This document shows, one piece after another, positions 42,871-54,596 of a DNA stretch of 64,000 nucleotides; within the stretch, counting starts at the first letter, position 1; each line of letters starts with the position of its first letter. Source of the stretch: Adiantum capillus-veneris (Eukaryota; Streptophyta; Polypodiopsida; Polypodiales; Pteridaceae); contig CM043959.1 in assembly GCA_014529385.2 (NCBI GenBank), positions 55,715,253-55,779,252 of the forward strand. The letters run 5' to 3'. A program made the position numbers and the translations under genes. A model generated the notes under the pieces. It saw only the letters and a list, made by a program, of their open reading frames with translations. It did not search any database and was not told the origin of the DNA.

Positions 42871-43505
42871 GGTGGTATCTTCAGGTTGTACACATAGTCT
42901 CAGTATTCCATCCTTACCGTGTTTGTACAGCCGTCCTGCTAAAAGGATGAGATTCCGTGTTTTGTGGATCATTGATGGTTGTCTTTCTATCTGCAAAGAG
43001 CCGACTGTGAGTAGTGGCATGACCTCTTCGCTCCATCGCGAAACCATTTCTATGTTGAACAGATATGAATCAGGAAGTTCATCATCGACACCTGCAGGTG
43101 CTTCCCCATGAAATAGTCGTGAAAGATGATCTGCTCTCTGGTGTGTGGTCCCCTTTTTTACAACCACCATGAAGTCAAACTCAAGCAACTGTATAAACCA
43201 ACGAACAATTCTTCCAGTGTTGCAAGGTTTGTTCACTAGATATAGCAGTGCTTGGTGATCCACGAAGAAGACAAACTTGTTTGCTAGAAGGTAGTGTCTA
43301 AATTTCTTGACATCATAGATCATTCCCAGGCCCTCTCTTTCCCTAGTGGTATAATTTTGTTCTATGTTGTTTAGTTGTCGAGACTGGAGTAGCAAATGGG
43401 AAAATCCATTTTCTTCTCTCCTGGCTAGGCTAATATGCACCCAATGGCATAGGCCGAAGCATCCACATGGACATCGAAGATTTTGCTCCAGTCAGGGGCT
43501 TGCAA
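42871..43505 (-). pseudogene. RNase H of D, with RT missing
   Basis: Frame 42868-43440 reads NYTTREREGLGMIYDVKKF (Glu), FFVDHQALLYLVNKPC (Asp) and the conserved ADHLSR...GVDDELPD linker. The first Asp block lies just upstream near 43460-43490 in another frame. The element ends at about 43505 against an inverted chromovirus LTR fragment, so RT, the canonical protease and gag are lost from the window. Confidence 0.85.
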
Positions 43506-43512
43506 AAACATA

Positions 43513-44117
43513 ATCATAGTACTTAATTAACTTGGCATGAACAATACTTTTGCAAGAGAGAGAGAGTTTAGAGAACTTGACAACAATTGAGGACCAAATT
43601 TATGTGCAGTTGGTCCCCCCTCAAATAGGCATTTGTATTATAGATTCTCCCATCAAGAGAGACTTGGTACAATACAATTTTTGTGTTCCTTGTGACCTAG
43701 GTGATGCAATGCAGATGGAAAGCTTCATGCTTCAAGAGCATAATATAAACTTTGTCAAAAGCATTAACTATCCCAAGCCTTAGTCCCAAGGCCTCAAACA
43801 CCTTCGAAGGTGGAGAGAGCTAGCGGGGAATGTGGGTAGGGAAGAGGAAGAAGAAACATTTCGTAGGAGAAAGAATTAGTTACTCACTTATCATCACTCT
43901 TCTTGCTAGCATAAATAATAGCATAGTAATGAAGATGGAGAAGATGGCAAGCTTAAGCATTGAAGCATGGCTCTTGGTTGGATTTGCATTCCATAGCCAA
44001 GAGTGAAAGAAGGCTCTCAACTTCTCTGCTAGCTTGGAGAAGGAGATGGAGCTCTTGCACTTTGCACTTCACACAATGAGAATGTGTGTGTGTGAGAGTG
44101 AGTATGAGAATGTAAAA
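43513..44117 (-). repeat. Inverted partial chromovirus LTR
   Basis: Reverse complement of the 3' part of the chromovirus LTR (compare 46900-47450): it contains the inverse of the CTCAACTATTGTCACGTTCTC and CTTCGAAGGTGTTTG-like stretches. It abuts pol sequence of copy b in direct orientation at about 44118, so the junction is a rearrangement and not a normal element end. The small frame 43550-43783 is LTR antisense. Confidence 0.8.
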
Positions 44118-45871
44118 AAAATAACGTCAGCCCTTGCTTTGGGGAAGAAACACGAACCATTCACCTTACAGGATGGTTATCTTCTACATGGCAATAGGCT
44201 ATGTGTTACCCACTCCCTTCGTGAGAAGCTCATGTATGAATCCCATGCTCCTCCCTATGCAGGGCATCGAGGCATTCAACCTACTCTTCGAGGAGTAGAG
44301 ACGTACTTTTATTGGCCTACCATGAAAGTGGACATACAAGAGTATGTTTCAAAATGTGTGGTATGCCAAAAGACCAAGTATGATAGAGGGAAGCAACTTG
44401 GATTACTCAATTCCTAATTCACTATGGGAGAGTATATCCATGGATTTTATCTTTGGATTACCAAAATCTATCCATGGGTATACGGGAATATGAACAATAG
44501 TTGACAGGTTTAGCAAGCAAGCACACTTTATCTCTGTCAAGAAGACTATTAAGGCACACCAAATGGCAAATCTCTTCATATCAAAGATTTTCAAACACCA
44601 TGGATTGCCAATATCCATCATGTCAGATAGTGATCCTAGAATGACCAGTAATTTTTGGAAAGGTCTCTTCAAAAATATCGGTACAAGATTGAATTTCTCT
44701 TCGGCCTATCACCCACAAATGGATGGCCAAAGTGAGATAGCCAATCTTACGATTCTTGATCTACTAAAGACCTATGTTACAGAAGTAGATCAATGCTCAC
44801 AATGGGAAAAGTACTTACCTCTTGTAGAGTATGCGTATAATAATGCTATCCATACTTCTATGAGCAAAGCACCTTCTGAAATCATAGAGGGAAGACCTAA
44901 AAATCCCTTGCTACTTAAAGTACATGGGAAGATCTTCGTTGCCGATGAGTATAGCAGTGACCGGAAAGCATCTTTTCAAAAGATTGGGGAGGCTATATCC
45001 ATCTCCCAACTAAGGCAAAAAGTTGCTAACAATCACAGAAGGGCCTTAACATTCAAAGAAAATGATTGCTTACTTAAGTTTCCTAAGGTCTGATTGAAGC
45101 AAACGACGGGCAAAAATCCTACAAGCCATCAAAAGTATTATGCTAAACTAGCAAAAAGATACTATGGTCCTTTTCAAATTTTAAAGCCAATCAATGAGGT
45201 GGCTTATCAACTCAAGTTTCCTAACCATTGTCTCATACACAATGCTTTTCATGTGAGCCTACTCAAGCTCTACAAAGGAGAGACTCCAAATGAACCAATT
45301 ATTGAACACCCTCACGAAATTGAAGGTCAAGAAGAGGTACTACAACCCGAAGCTATCCTTCAGCATGAAGACAAGGTACTACGACATGGTAAGATTATTT
45401 GATGGTATCTTATTAAATTCAAAAATTATCCATTTGAAGATGCTAGATGGATGCAAGGAATCCAGCTTAAGGACAGTATGAACCTTGTCAACCCTTACAA
45501 TGCTACATTAAAGTAAGCAAATGTACATGTTTCTTTTAATGATCAATGTTTTGTCTTATAAGACTAATTCTCTCTTTATTGTGCACAAATTTAAGTAATA
45601 TGCATACTAAGAATCATGTTTGGGATGACGACGTCTCTCAAACACCATGTAGAATTTGTTACTCTACTTGGGAAGTTGAAATGGACTAAAGAGCAGACAT
45701 GCTTGCGGCAGCTATATCTCTCAAGCACCAAATGGATTAGTCATACATCTTGGAATGATGTCGTAGGGTAAAAAGGGATCCTCTACCCGCAAACACAAAT
45801 TAACTAATGACTATGACTTTATCTCTTTTACCTCATAGTCGAGGACGACTATGATTTCAAGAGAGAGGTAA
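44118..45871 (+). pseudogene. Chromovirus copy b: integrase and chromodomain, broken
   Basis: The H2C2 module (HAPPYAGHRG ... CVVCQ), then integrase core ISMDFIFGL, MSDSDPRMTSNFW and DGQSEIANL, so all three catalytic residues are present; then LPLVEYAYNNAIH and, after a TGA at 45091, the C-terminal module [13 protein letters not shown]. At 45337-45460 a chromodomain-like segment (ILQHEDKVL...YLIKFKNYPFEDARW) is broken by a TGA at about 45400. A 3' purine-rich GAGAGAGGTAA run leads into the LTR at 45872. The same two TGA codons occur in copy c. Confidence 0.85.
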
Positions 45872-47581
45872 TGTCATTAAATATCTAATATCTAACCAAC
45901 CCAAATGATTTTCTCATATTAAACTGATCATTTTATGTGGGATAATAAACGGGAACAAGGGTTAGACTCTATAGACATGTGCTTACGGATCTATCTCAAC
46001 ATGGGGCCAATGGTAAAGGGGCCCAAATGAGAGATGGTAAGAGCAAGATTAATTAATGGAGCTTAAAATACCTTAGGGTTAGCTTCATTAAAGACCTCCA
46101 ATGGTTAGTCTAAAAAGTCATTTGACCTTAAGCAAGCTAGGGCTTAGCTTGAGGTAGGAACCCGACCTAAACTTGTCTTTGATATTAAGCAAGCTAGGGT
46201 TGTGCTTGAGATGGGAACCCAACCTAAACTTGCCTCTGACCTTAGGCAAGCTAGGGTTGAGCTAGATGTGGGAACTCCACCTAAGGTGCTTGTCATGATT
46301 GATGACTAACTTACTTGAGGACTTGTCATACTTAATAAGGAAGTTTCTTGAGAAGCTTCCGATGCATGCCGGGTAATGATGCTTGAGTCAAAAAGAGACC
46401 CTACACACTTAATGAGGAAGTTGCTTGAGAATCTTTCTATACATGGAGGGTAAGCTGCTTGAGTCAAAAAGAGACCCTACACACTTAATGAGGAAGTTTC
46501 TTGAGAAGCTTCCTATGCATAAAAGTCCCAAAGTTAGGGGAATCTTTGACCTAGCCTTCCACTCACCCAAGGGGCACCCCCTTTTCTAAAAGGGCACATT
46601 GGACACATGTCCCACTTTCGCTAAGCTTAACCAATGGTGTGCTTGAATGCTATTGGTTGGGCTTAAGAGGGGTCCAATGAGCTTCTACTTCCATCCAACA
46701 AATATCTAGATATTTTCAAGCTCTCTCTCTGAGGGGTAAGGAGTTCACTTGTCAAAAGGCTACCCATACTTGACTGCATGCTGCATTGGCTAGGGGGAGA
46801 GGGGTCGAATGAGCTTGTAGCATGTAGAAAAGTCAACACTCGCCCAAAGCTAGGAGGGAGGGTGCTAGGGGGATATACTGCACACACACTCATTTGCAGG
46901 GGATTCTCACTTGGTGAAAGTTGAGGAACACCACCTCCTTCTCCAAGCTTGTGAGAAGTGAGAGCCTACATCAACACTCTTGGCTATGGAATGCAAATCC
47001 ACCCAAGAGCCATGCTTCAATGCTTAAGCTTACCATCTTCTACATCTCCATTACTATGCTATTATGTATGCTAGCAAGAAGAGTAATGATAAGTGAGGAA
47101 CTATTTCTTTCTCTTATGGAATATTTCTTCTTCCTCTTTCCTACCCTCATTCCCCACTAGCTCTCTCCACCTTTGAAGGTGTTTCAGGCCTTGGAACTGA
47201 GGCTTGGGATAGTTAATGCTTTCTACAAGTTTATGTTATGCTTGTGATGCATGAAGCCTACCATCTTCATTGCATCACGTGGGTCACAAGGAACACAAAG
47301 ATTTTATTGTACCAAGTCACTCTTGATGGGATAAACTATAATACAAATGCCTATTGAAGGGGGGACCGGCTCCATATGAATCCGGTCCTCAACTATTGTC
47401 ACGTTCTCTAAATTCTCTCTCTTGAAAAAGTATTTTTCATGCTAAGTTAATCAAGAACCATGTTTATGTTGCTACCATCGATTAAGTTCACCCGCTATGC
47501 TCACAAAGTAATCCCTCAAAAGTGCTTCACCTAAATTCATTATTCTGCTACTCTCAAAGTTCATAGGCCATTTCCATTACA
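45872..47581 (+). repeat. Chromovirus LTR shared by copies b and c
   Basis: 1710 bp, TGTCATTAAATATC...CCATTTCCATTACA. It follows the 3' end of copy b and precedes the primer site of copy c, so it serves as 3' LTR of one and 5' LTR of the other. It contains three 57-bp repeats (46122-46290, AAGCAAGCTAGG type) and about 2.6 copies of a 76-bp unit (46330-46525). Confidence 0.88.
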
Positions 47582-47582
47582 T

Positions 47583-47594
47583 TGATATCAGAGC
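47583..47594 (+). other. Primer-binding site, tRNA-iMet, copy c
   Basis: TGATATCAGAGC, one mismatch to the initiator-tRNA complement, one base after the LTR. Confidence 0.85.
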
Positions 47595-48332
47595 ATTTGA
47601 ATTTTTTTTTCTTGCTTAAGAAGAGAGGTCCTTAAGTAACCTATTAATGGTTGGGCTAGCCTTCGTGGCAATGCTGAAGCCCCAAAGGCATGGAAAACTC
47701 TACGAATTTCCATCATGAAGAAATTCCTTGCAAGCGATGCAAGTACAAGGTGCTCACCAAATGGCAAAGTTTAAGGTTTCTCTCTCATGAGTCTATCAAC
47801 AAATATGTATATAAGTTTTTGGATTTACATCTCAAGGCTACTGTCTTTCAAAAGATAGACTTTGCTAAGCAAAACCAATAATTCTGTGCGAGATAACCTG
47901 AAGAGATGGCCGAGTATGTCAACTCCCAACAGCCTGACTGTATCAGCAAAGTAATCCACCATACCATGGTTGCTTCATGCATCAATTCCAACAAGCAATT
48001 AGACGGAATGTCAAACCCATGGAAAATAAAGACAAAAATGATGCAAAGGAAATAATTAATTCCCAAATTTTTTCCCACGGCCATTCCAACAACAACAACA
48101 ACAATCGGTCCAAGGAGAAAAGAGTTAAAAAGGTAAAAATAAACTCTTTCTTGAAGAGCTTGAAACTTTTTGCAAGGATCACAAATGTTTTAAGTGTGGG
48201 GAGCAAGGACATGGCTATCGTTCTTTCCCCAAAAGAAATGCTCGCAATGAGACTCCTAGAGCTTCCACTATCGAAGCTCCAACAGAGGATACTCATTGCA
48301 AAGGATCACCTCTCTCCTATGCTTGAGGAAAG
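47595..48332 (+). pseudogene. Chromovirus gag remnant, copy c
   Basis: Only the 3' part of gag is left (from about 47650), homologous to 24370-25045 of copy a. The knuckle region reads CFKCGEQGHGYRSF, in which the last Cys of the CCHC is changed to Phe. Frames are broken. The start of gag is deleted. It ends where a solo LTR has inserted. Confidence 0.8.
48328..48332. repeat. Target-site duplication of solo LTR, left
   Basis: GAAAG, identical to 48978-48982. Confidence 0.85.
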
Positions 48333-48977
48333 TGATGACGCCTAGTATTTTGTGCACTTTGGCACATTTTTATGGACTACATCGGCAAACCTTTAGCATT
48401 TTGGCTACGACCGTTCATAAAATTGATCTTTTCATTGTAAAATGTGATGTAAAATGACTTGGCATATTTAGCGGGTCCGCAAAATATAAAATGCCATGTC
48501 CAACATGTACATGTGTATCTCAAAAATTGAAGGGTTTTAGGAGTTCTTTTTTAGTTGCAACATGAAAGGTCAAAGACCTTAGCCAATATTGTACTCATTT
48601 CAAAATTTGAATATCAAGAAAGAAAAGGGAAAGGAGAGGAGCCGTGTGAAGGGTGGTTGAGGAAGTTGGAACCTCTCTCTTCCTTTATCAACCTCTCTCA
48701 CGGATCTTTCAAACTCTCTTGCATTGGCACAACTCTTGCTTCTCTCTTCTCTGCGTGCTTTCTTGCCATATCCATGGAAGGTGAGGGAGAGAGTGAGGAT
48801 GATGGTTTTCTATGTGCCATAGCCATTGCTTGATACCTTGAGTGTGTGTGGGGAGTTTCTTGGTTATGGGAGTCTCTTCTTGCAATTTTCATGGTGAGAG
48901 TCCAAGCCTCAAGCATATATTTTGCTGCCTGTAACCCGGGTTGTGTGCATTGACAGCATGGGTGAGAGCCGTGTTCA
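48333..48977. mobile_element. Solo LTR, 645 bp
   Basis: TGATGACGCC...GTGTTCA flanked by GAAAG on both sides, inserted in chromovirus copy c between gag and protease; copy a is continuous at this place (about 25045). TG...CA ends, 5-bp duplication and no internal coding define a solo LTR of an element unrelated to the others in this window. Orientation is undetermined. The 92-residue frame inside is not a gene. Confidence 0.88.
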
Positions 48978-48982
48978 GAAAG
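48978..48982. repeat. Target-site duplication of solo LTR, right
   Basis: GAAAG, the partner of 48328-48332. Confidence 0.85.
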
Positions 48983-50045
48983 TTAAGGGAGCATGATGCC
49001 TTCATCTTTTTTGACCCTAGTTCTACTCTCAACTTCAGATCAATGGAGTTGGCCACCAAGTTGGGCATTCAAACTTTTGAGATGGGAGATGTTGTAACTT
49101 CCGATGCAGCTTTCAAGGGACAACAAGCCTTCGTTACTCCCTCGATTGGGAAGTTGAGGCTTCATGTCCAAAGCTATGTAGACAAAGAAGACTTCTTTAT
49201 CTCTCCTCTCAAACATGAGGATGCTATCCTAGGGGTACCATGGTTCAACCGCATGGCTGCCAGCATGAAGTTCCCTGAATGGAGAATATACTTCACCTAC
49301 AGGGGAGAGAATATGTATATAGATGCTAATGAGTCTGGTCGTACTATACAACTTGTAAATCCTCTCACCCTTGATAAATCAATGAAAAGCTCAGTTTCTG
49401 TGTACATGAATTTTTTCAAAGAATCCCTAAAAGGTCTGAATGTTTCATCAAAGGTGAATGGTAGGAATCAAGAAGAGCTAGACTTGTCTAACTTTCTAAA
49501 AGGATTCCAAGATGTGTTCATCGATGATATCCCTATGGACTTACCTCCAAAATGAGGGGATGATGACCATCGAATTGAGCTCCTATCAGGAAGCTCACCG
49601 CCTAACAAACCTCCCTATCAAGTTTCACAAGCTCAACAAGAGGAGATCATGAGGCAAGTACAAGAATTGGTAGACAAAGGAATGGTGAGGCCTAGCTCCT
49701 CTCCCTTTTGCTCTCCAGCCCTTTTAGTGCAAAAGAAAGATGGTACATACTACATGTGTGTGGACTATCACGCACTAAACCGTATCACTATCAAAAACAG
49801 ATTTCCCATACCTCGGGTAGAAGATCTCTTTGATAAGCTACGAGGCTCTACCTACTTCAGTAGGATTGACCTTAAAAGTGCCTACCATCAAATAAGGATA
49901 GTGAATGAAGATATCCTAAAGACCGTCTTTCGTACAACGTTTGTCCTTTATGAATATCTAGTCATGCCTTTTGGCTTGACTAATGCACCAACTACATTCA
50001 ATTGATTAATGGAGAAAATTTTTAGACCCTACCGCAAATTCTCTG
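48983..50045 (+). pseudogene. Chromovirus protease and truncated RT, copy c
   Basis: Protease FFDPSSTLNFRS (active site DPSS in place of DHGS/DSGS) and AILGVPWFNRM. After a TGA at 49553 (CGA in copy a) RT begins: [42 protein letters not shown]. It breaks off near 50040 and jumps directly to the connection/RNase H, so the YxDD catalytic strand and the thumb are deleted. RT is certainly inactive. Confidence 0.88.
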
Positions 50046-51195
50046 GAGTAAGGAGCAAAGTGCTTTTGACAAGCTCAAAGTGAAGCTTATCTCCCAACCA
50101 GTCCTTATGCTTCCAGATCTCTCAAAGCCATTTGAGGTCCAATGTGATGCTTGTGGTGATTTCGTTGGAGCAGTCTTGATTCAAGAAGGGCATGCCATAG
50201 CATATGAGAGCCGAAGGCTCAGCACGGATGAACGGGTCTTAGGCATTTATGAGAAAGAGGTGTTAGTTATTCTAGATGCCCTAGACACATGGAAGCACTA
50301 TCTATTGGTGACTCCATTCATCTTACAAACAGACCATCAAAGCCTCAAGTACTTCATGACACAAACAAAGCTTTCCGACAAACAAATGAGGTGGGCAAAT
50401 TTTCTTTCACAATTTAATTTCCACATTGCTCACATTGCTACTAAAGAAAATCAAGTGGTTGATGCACTTTCACGAAGAACAATAGTTAATTCTTTGTCAA
50501 TAGCAACTCACAATGATCTATCTTCTATGAAAGATGAGTACGCTACTGACCCTGACTTTAAAGACATAATGGCAGCCCTTTCTTTGGGGAAGAAAGAGGA
50601 ACCATTCACCTTACATGATGGTTATCTTCTCCATGGCAATACGCTATGTGTTACCCACTCCCTTCGTGAGAAAGTCATGTATGAATCCCATGCTCCTCCC
50701 TATGCGCGGCATCGAGACATTCAACCTACTCTTCGAGGAGTAGAGACGTACTTTTATTGGCCTACCATGAAAGTGGACATACAAGAGTATGGTTCAAAAT
50801 GTGTGGGTATGCCAAAAGACAAAGTATAATAGCGGGATGCGACCTTGATTACTCCAGCCATTGCCAATTCCTAATTCACCATGGGAGAGTATATCCATGG
50901 ATTTTATCTTTGGATTACCAAAATCTATCCATGGGAATACGGGAATATGGACAATAGTCGACAAGTTTAGCAAGCAAGAACACTTTATCCCTGTCAAGAA
51001 GACTATTAAGACACACCAAATGGAACTTTCTCTTCATATCACAGATTTTCAAACACCATGGATTGCCAACATCCATCTGTCAGGTAGAGATCCTAGAATA
51101 ACTAGTAATTTCTGGAAAGGTCTCTTCGAAACTCTAGGTACAAGATTGAATTTCTCTTCGGCCTATACAACACAAACGATGGCCAAAGTGAGATA
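50046..51195 (+). pseudogene. Chromovirus RNase H and integrase, copy c
   Basis: RNase H: VQCDACGDFVGAVLI, IYEKEVLVILDAL and LQTDHQSLKYF, complete; then VDALSRR and H2C2 HAPPYARHRD. A frameshift near 50805-50830 and further breaks follow; in the integrase core ISMDFIFGL is intact but the second Asp block reads LSGRDPRITS, so the catalytic Asp of VSD is lost. Confidence 0.85.
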
Positions 51196-52240
51196 GCCAA
51201 TCTTACAATTCTTGATCTACTAAAGACCTATGTTACAGAAGTAGATCAACGCTCACAATGGGAAAAGTACTTACCTCTTGTAGAGTATGCGTATAATAAT
51301 ACTATCCTTACTTCTACGAGAAAAGCACCATGGAGGGAAGACTTAAAAATCCCTTGCTACTTAAGGTACATGGGAAGATCTTCGTTGCCGATGAGTATAG
51401 CCGTGACCGGCAAGCATCTTTTCAAAAGATTAAGGAGGCAATATCCATCTCTCAACTAAGGAAAAAAGTTGCTGCTGACAAGCACAGAAGGGCCTTAACG
51501 TTCAAAGAAAATGATTGGGTCTTACTTGAGTTTCCTAAGGCTTGATTGAGGCAAACGACGGGGAAAAATCCTACGGGCCATCAAAAGTACTATGCTAAAC
51601 TAGCAAAAAGATACTATGGTCCTTTTCAAATTTTAAAGCCAATCAATGAGGTGGCTTATCAACTCAAGTTGCGTAACCATTGGCTCATACACAATGCTTT
51701 TCATGTGAGCCTACTCAAGCTCTACAAAGGAGAGCCTCCAAAGGAAAACTTTATTGAACACCCTCCCGAAATCGAAGATCAAGAAGATGTACTACAACAC
51801 GAAGCTATCCTTCAGCATTAAGACAAGGTACTACGACATGGTAAAATTATTTGAAGATATCTCATTAAGTTCAAAAATTATCCTTTTGAAGATGCTAGAT
51901 GGATGCAAGCAATCCAGTTTAAGGATAGTATGAACCTTGTCAACGCTTACAATGCTACATTAGAGTAAGCAAATGTACATTATTCTTTTTGTGATCAATG
52001 TTTTGTATTCTAAGACTAATTCTCTCTTTATTGTGCACAAATTTAAGTAATATGCATACTGAGAATCATGTTTGGGATGACGACGTCTCTCAAACACCAT
52101 GTAGAATTTGTCACTCTACTTGCGAAGATGAAATGGACTAAAGAGCAGACATGCTTGCGGCAGCTATATCTCTCAAGCACCAAATGGATTAGTCATTCAT
52201 CTTGGAATGATGTCGTAGGATAAAAAGGAGAGAGAGGTAA
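51196..52240 (+). pseudogene. Chromovirus integrase C-terminus and chromodomain, copy c
   Basis: LPLVEYAYNNTI block, GKIFVADEYSRDRQ, a TGA at 51543 at the same codon as in copy b, then [20 protein letters not shown] and [15 protein letters not shown]. The chromodomain-like end (AILQH ... YLIKFKNYPFEDARW) is at about 51800-51910, with a TGA at the same codon as in copy b. Compared with b, about 90 bases just before the LTR are deleted, including the GAGGACGACTATGA stretch. Confidence 0.82.
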
Positions 52241-54007
52241 TGTCATTAAATATCTAATATCTAACCAACCCAAATGATTTTCTCATATTAAATTGATCAT
52301 TTAATGTGGGATAATAAACGGGAACAAGGGTTAGAATGTAGACATGTGCTTACGGATCTATCTCAACACATGGCCAATGGTAAAGGGGCCCAAATGAGAG
52401 ATGGTCTGGCAAAGAGCAAGGTTAATTAATGGAGCTTAAAATACCTTAGGGTTAGCTTCATTAAAGAACTCCAATGGTTAGTGTTAAAAGTTCTTTGACC
52501 TTAAGCAAGCTAGGTCTTAGCTTGAGGTGGGAACCCGACCTAAACTTGTCTTTGACCTTAAGCAAGCTAGGGGTTTGCTTGAGGTGGGAACCCGACCTAA
52601 ACTTGTCTCTAACCTTAGGCAAGCTAGGGTTGAGCTAGAGGCGGGAACTCCACCTAAGGTGCTTGTCATGCTTGATGACTAACGTACTTGAGGTACTTGT
52701 CATACTTAATGAGGAAGTTGCTTGAGAAGCTTCCTATGCATGGGGGGTAAGATGCTTGAGTCAAAAAGAGACCCTACACACTTAATGAAGAAGTTTCTTG
52801 AGAATCTTCATATGCATGGGAGGTAAGATGCTTGAGTCAAAAAGAGACCCTACACACTTAATGAGGAATTTTCTTCAGAAGCTTCCTATGAATGGGAGGT
52901 AAGATGCTTGAGTCAAAAAGAGACCCTACACATTTAATGAGGAAGTTTCTTGAGAAGCTTCCTATGCATAAAAGTCCCAAAGTTAGGGGAATCTTTGACT
53001 TAGCCTTGCACTCACCAAAGGGGCACCCCTTTTCCAAAAGGGCACATCGGACACATGTCACACTCTCACTAAGCTTAACCGCATGGTGTGCTTGAATGCT
53101 ATTGGTTGGGCTAAAGAGCGATCCATTTATCTTCTACTTCCATCCAAAAAATATCTAAATATTTTCAAGCTCTCTCTCTCTCTCTAAGGGGTAAGGAGGA
53201 CACTTGTCAAAAGACTACCCATGTACTTGACTGCATGCTGCATTGGCTAGGGGGAGAGGGGTCGAATGAGCTTGCAGCATGTAGAAAAGTCACCACTCGC
53301 CCAAAGCAAGGAGGGGGACACTCATTTTCAAGGGATTCTCACTTGGTGAAAGTTGAGGAACACCACCTCCTTCTCCAAGCTTGTGAGAAGTGAGAGCCTA
53401 CATCAACACTCTTGGCTATGGAATGCAAATCCACCCAAGATCCATGCTTCAATGCTTAAGCTTACCATCTTCTCCATCTCCATTACTATGCTATTATGTA
53501 TGCTAGCAAGAAGAGTAATGATAAGTGAGGAACTATTTCTTTCTCTTATGGAATATTTCTTCTTCCTCTTCCCTACCCTCATTCCCCGCTAGCTCTCTCC
53601 ATGTTTGAAGGTGTTTCAGGCCTTGGAACTGAGGCTTGAGATAGTTAATGCTTTCTACAAGTTTATGTGATGCTTGTGATGCATGAATCTTTCCATCTTC
53701 ATTGCATCACGTAGGTCACAAGGAACACAAAGATTGTATTGTACCAAGTCTCTCTTGATGGGAGAAACTATAATACAAATACCTATTGGAGGGGGGACCG
53801 GCTCCATATAAATCCGGTCCTCAACTATTGTCATGTTCTCTAAACTCTCTCTCTTGCAAAAGTATTTTTCATGCCAAGTTAACTAAGAACCATGTTTATG
53901 TTGCTACCATCAATTAAGTTCACCTGCTATGCTTGCAAAGTAATCGCTCAAAAGTGCTTCACCTAATTTTCTAATTCTGATACCGTCAAAGTTTATAAGC
54001 CATTTTC

Positions 54008-54013
<6 letters not shown>
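52241..54013 (+). repeat. 3' LTR of chromovirus copy c
   Basis: 1773 bp, TGTCATTAAATATC...CATTTTCATTACA. It is closely similar to 45872-47581 but with about 3.6 copies of the 76-bp unit (52702-52975) where the other has about 2.6. The last CA merges into a (CA)n microsatellite. Confidence 0.88.

Positions 54014-54055
<42 letters not shown>
54011..54055. repeat. (CA)22 microsatellite at LTR edge
   Basis: Starts with the terminal bases of the LTR and hides any target duplication. Confidence 0.95.
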
Positions 54056-54060
<5 letters not shown>

Positions 54061-54540
54061 ACGTAGACTGACAACAGGTTGTCAGGCGTATAGTTTTGAC
54101 TATTACACGTCGTTGAAAAAGGAAGTAATCGCATAGAATCTAAACTACTTCACTCAATTTTCAAAGGATCTTTAATGTGTCTATGGCAAGGAGGATGACC
54201 CAACAGGGACCCAACAACTCAATTTTGGTGTTGATCCAACAGGCCATGAAAAGTGACCCAAATACAACGCATGGAGGCCTTCTCCTTCCTTTAATTTTTC
54301 AAACTCCATTATAAAGAGTATAGATAACGGACTATTGAATAATAGAAAAAATCTATTGTGTACCCCAGTGCTCAAGAAAAACCTAGGTTTAGGATAATCC
54401 CACCTACAAATTTTCTCAACTATATCTAATGCACCTTGGAGGTCCTTGCCACGTGACATAAGGAAAGGGCTTGGAAGGAGGAGTGGGGGGGGGGGACCAG
54501 GGCAAAGAAAGAAAGAGAGTGGATTGGGTGCCAAGAAAAG

Positions 54541-54596
<56 letters not shown>

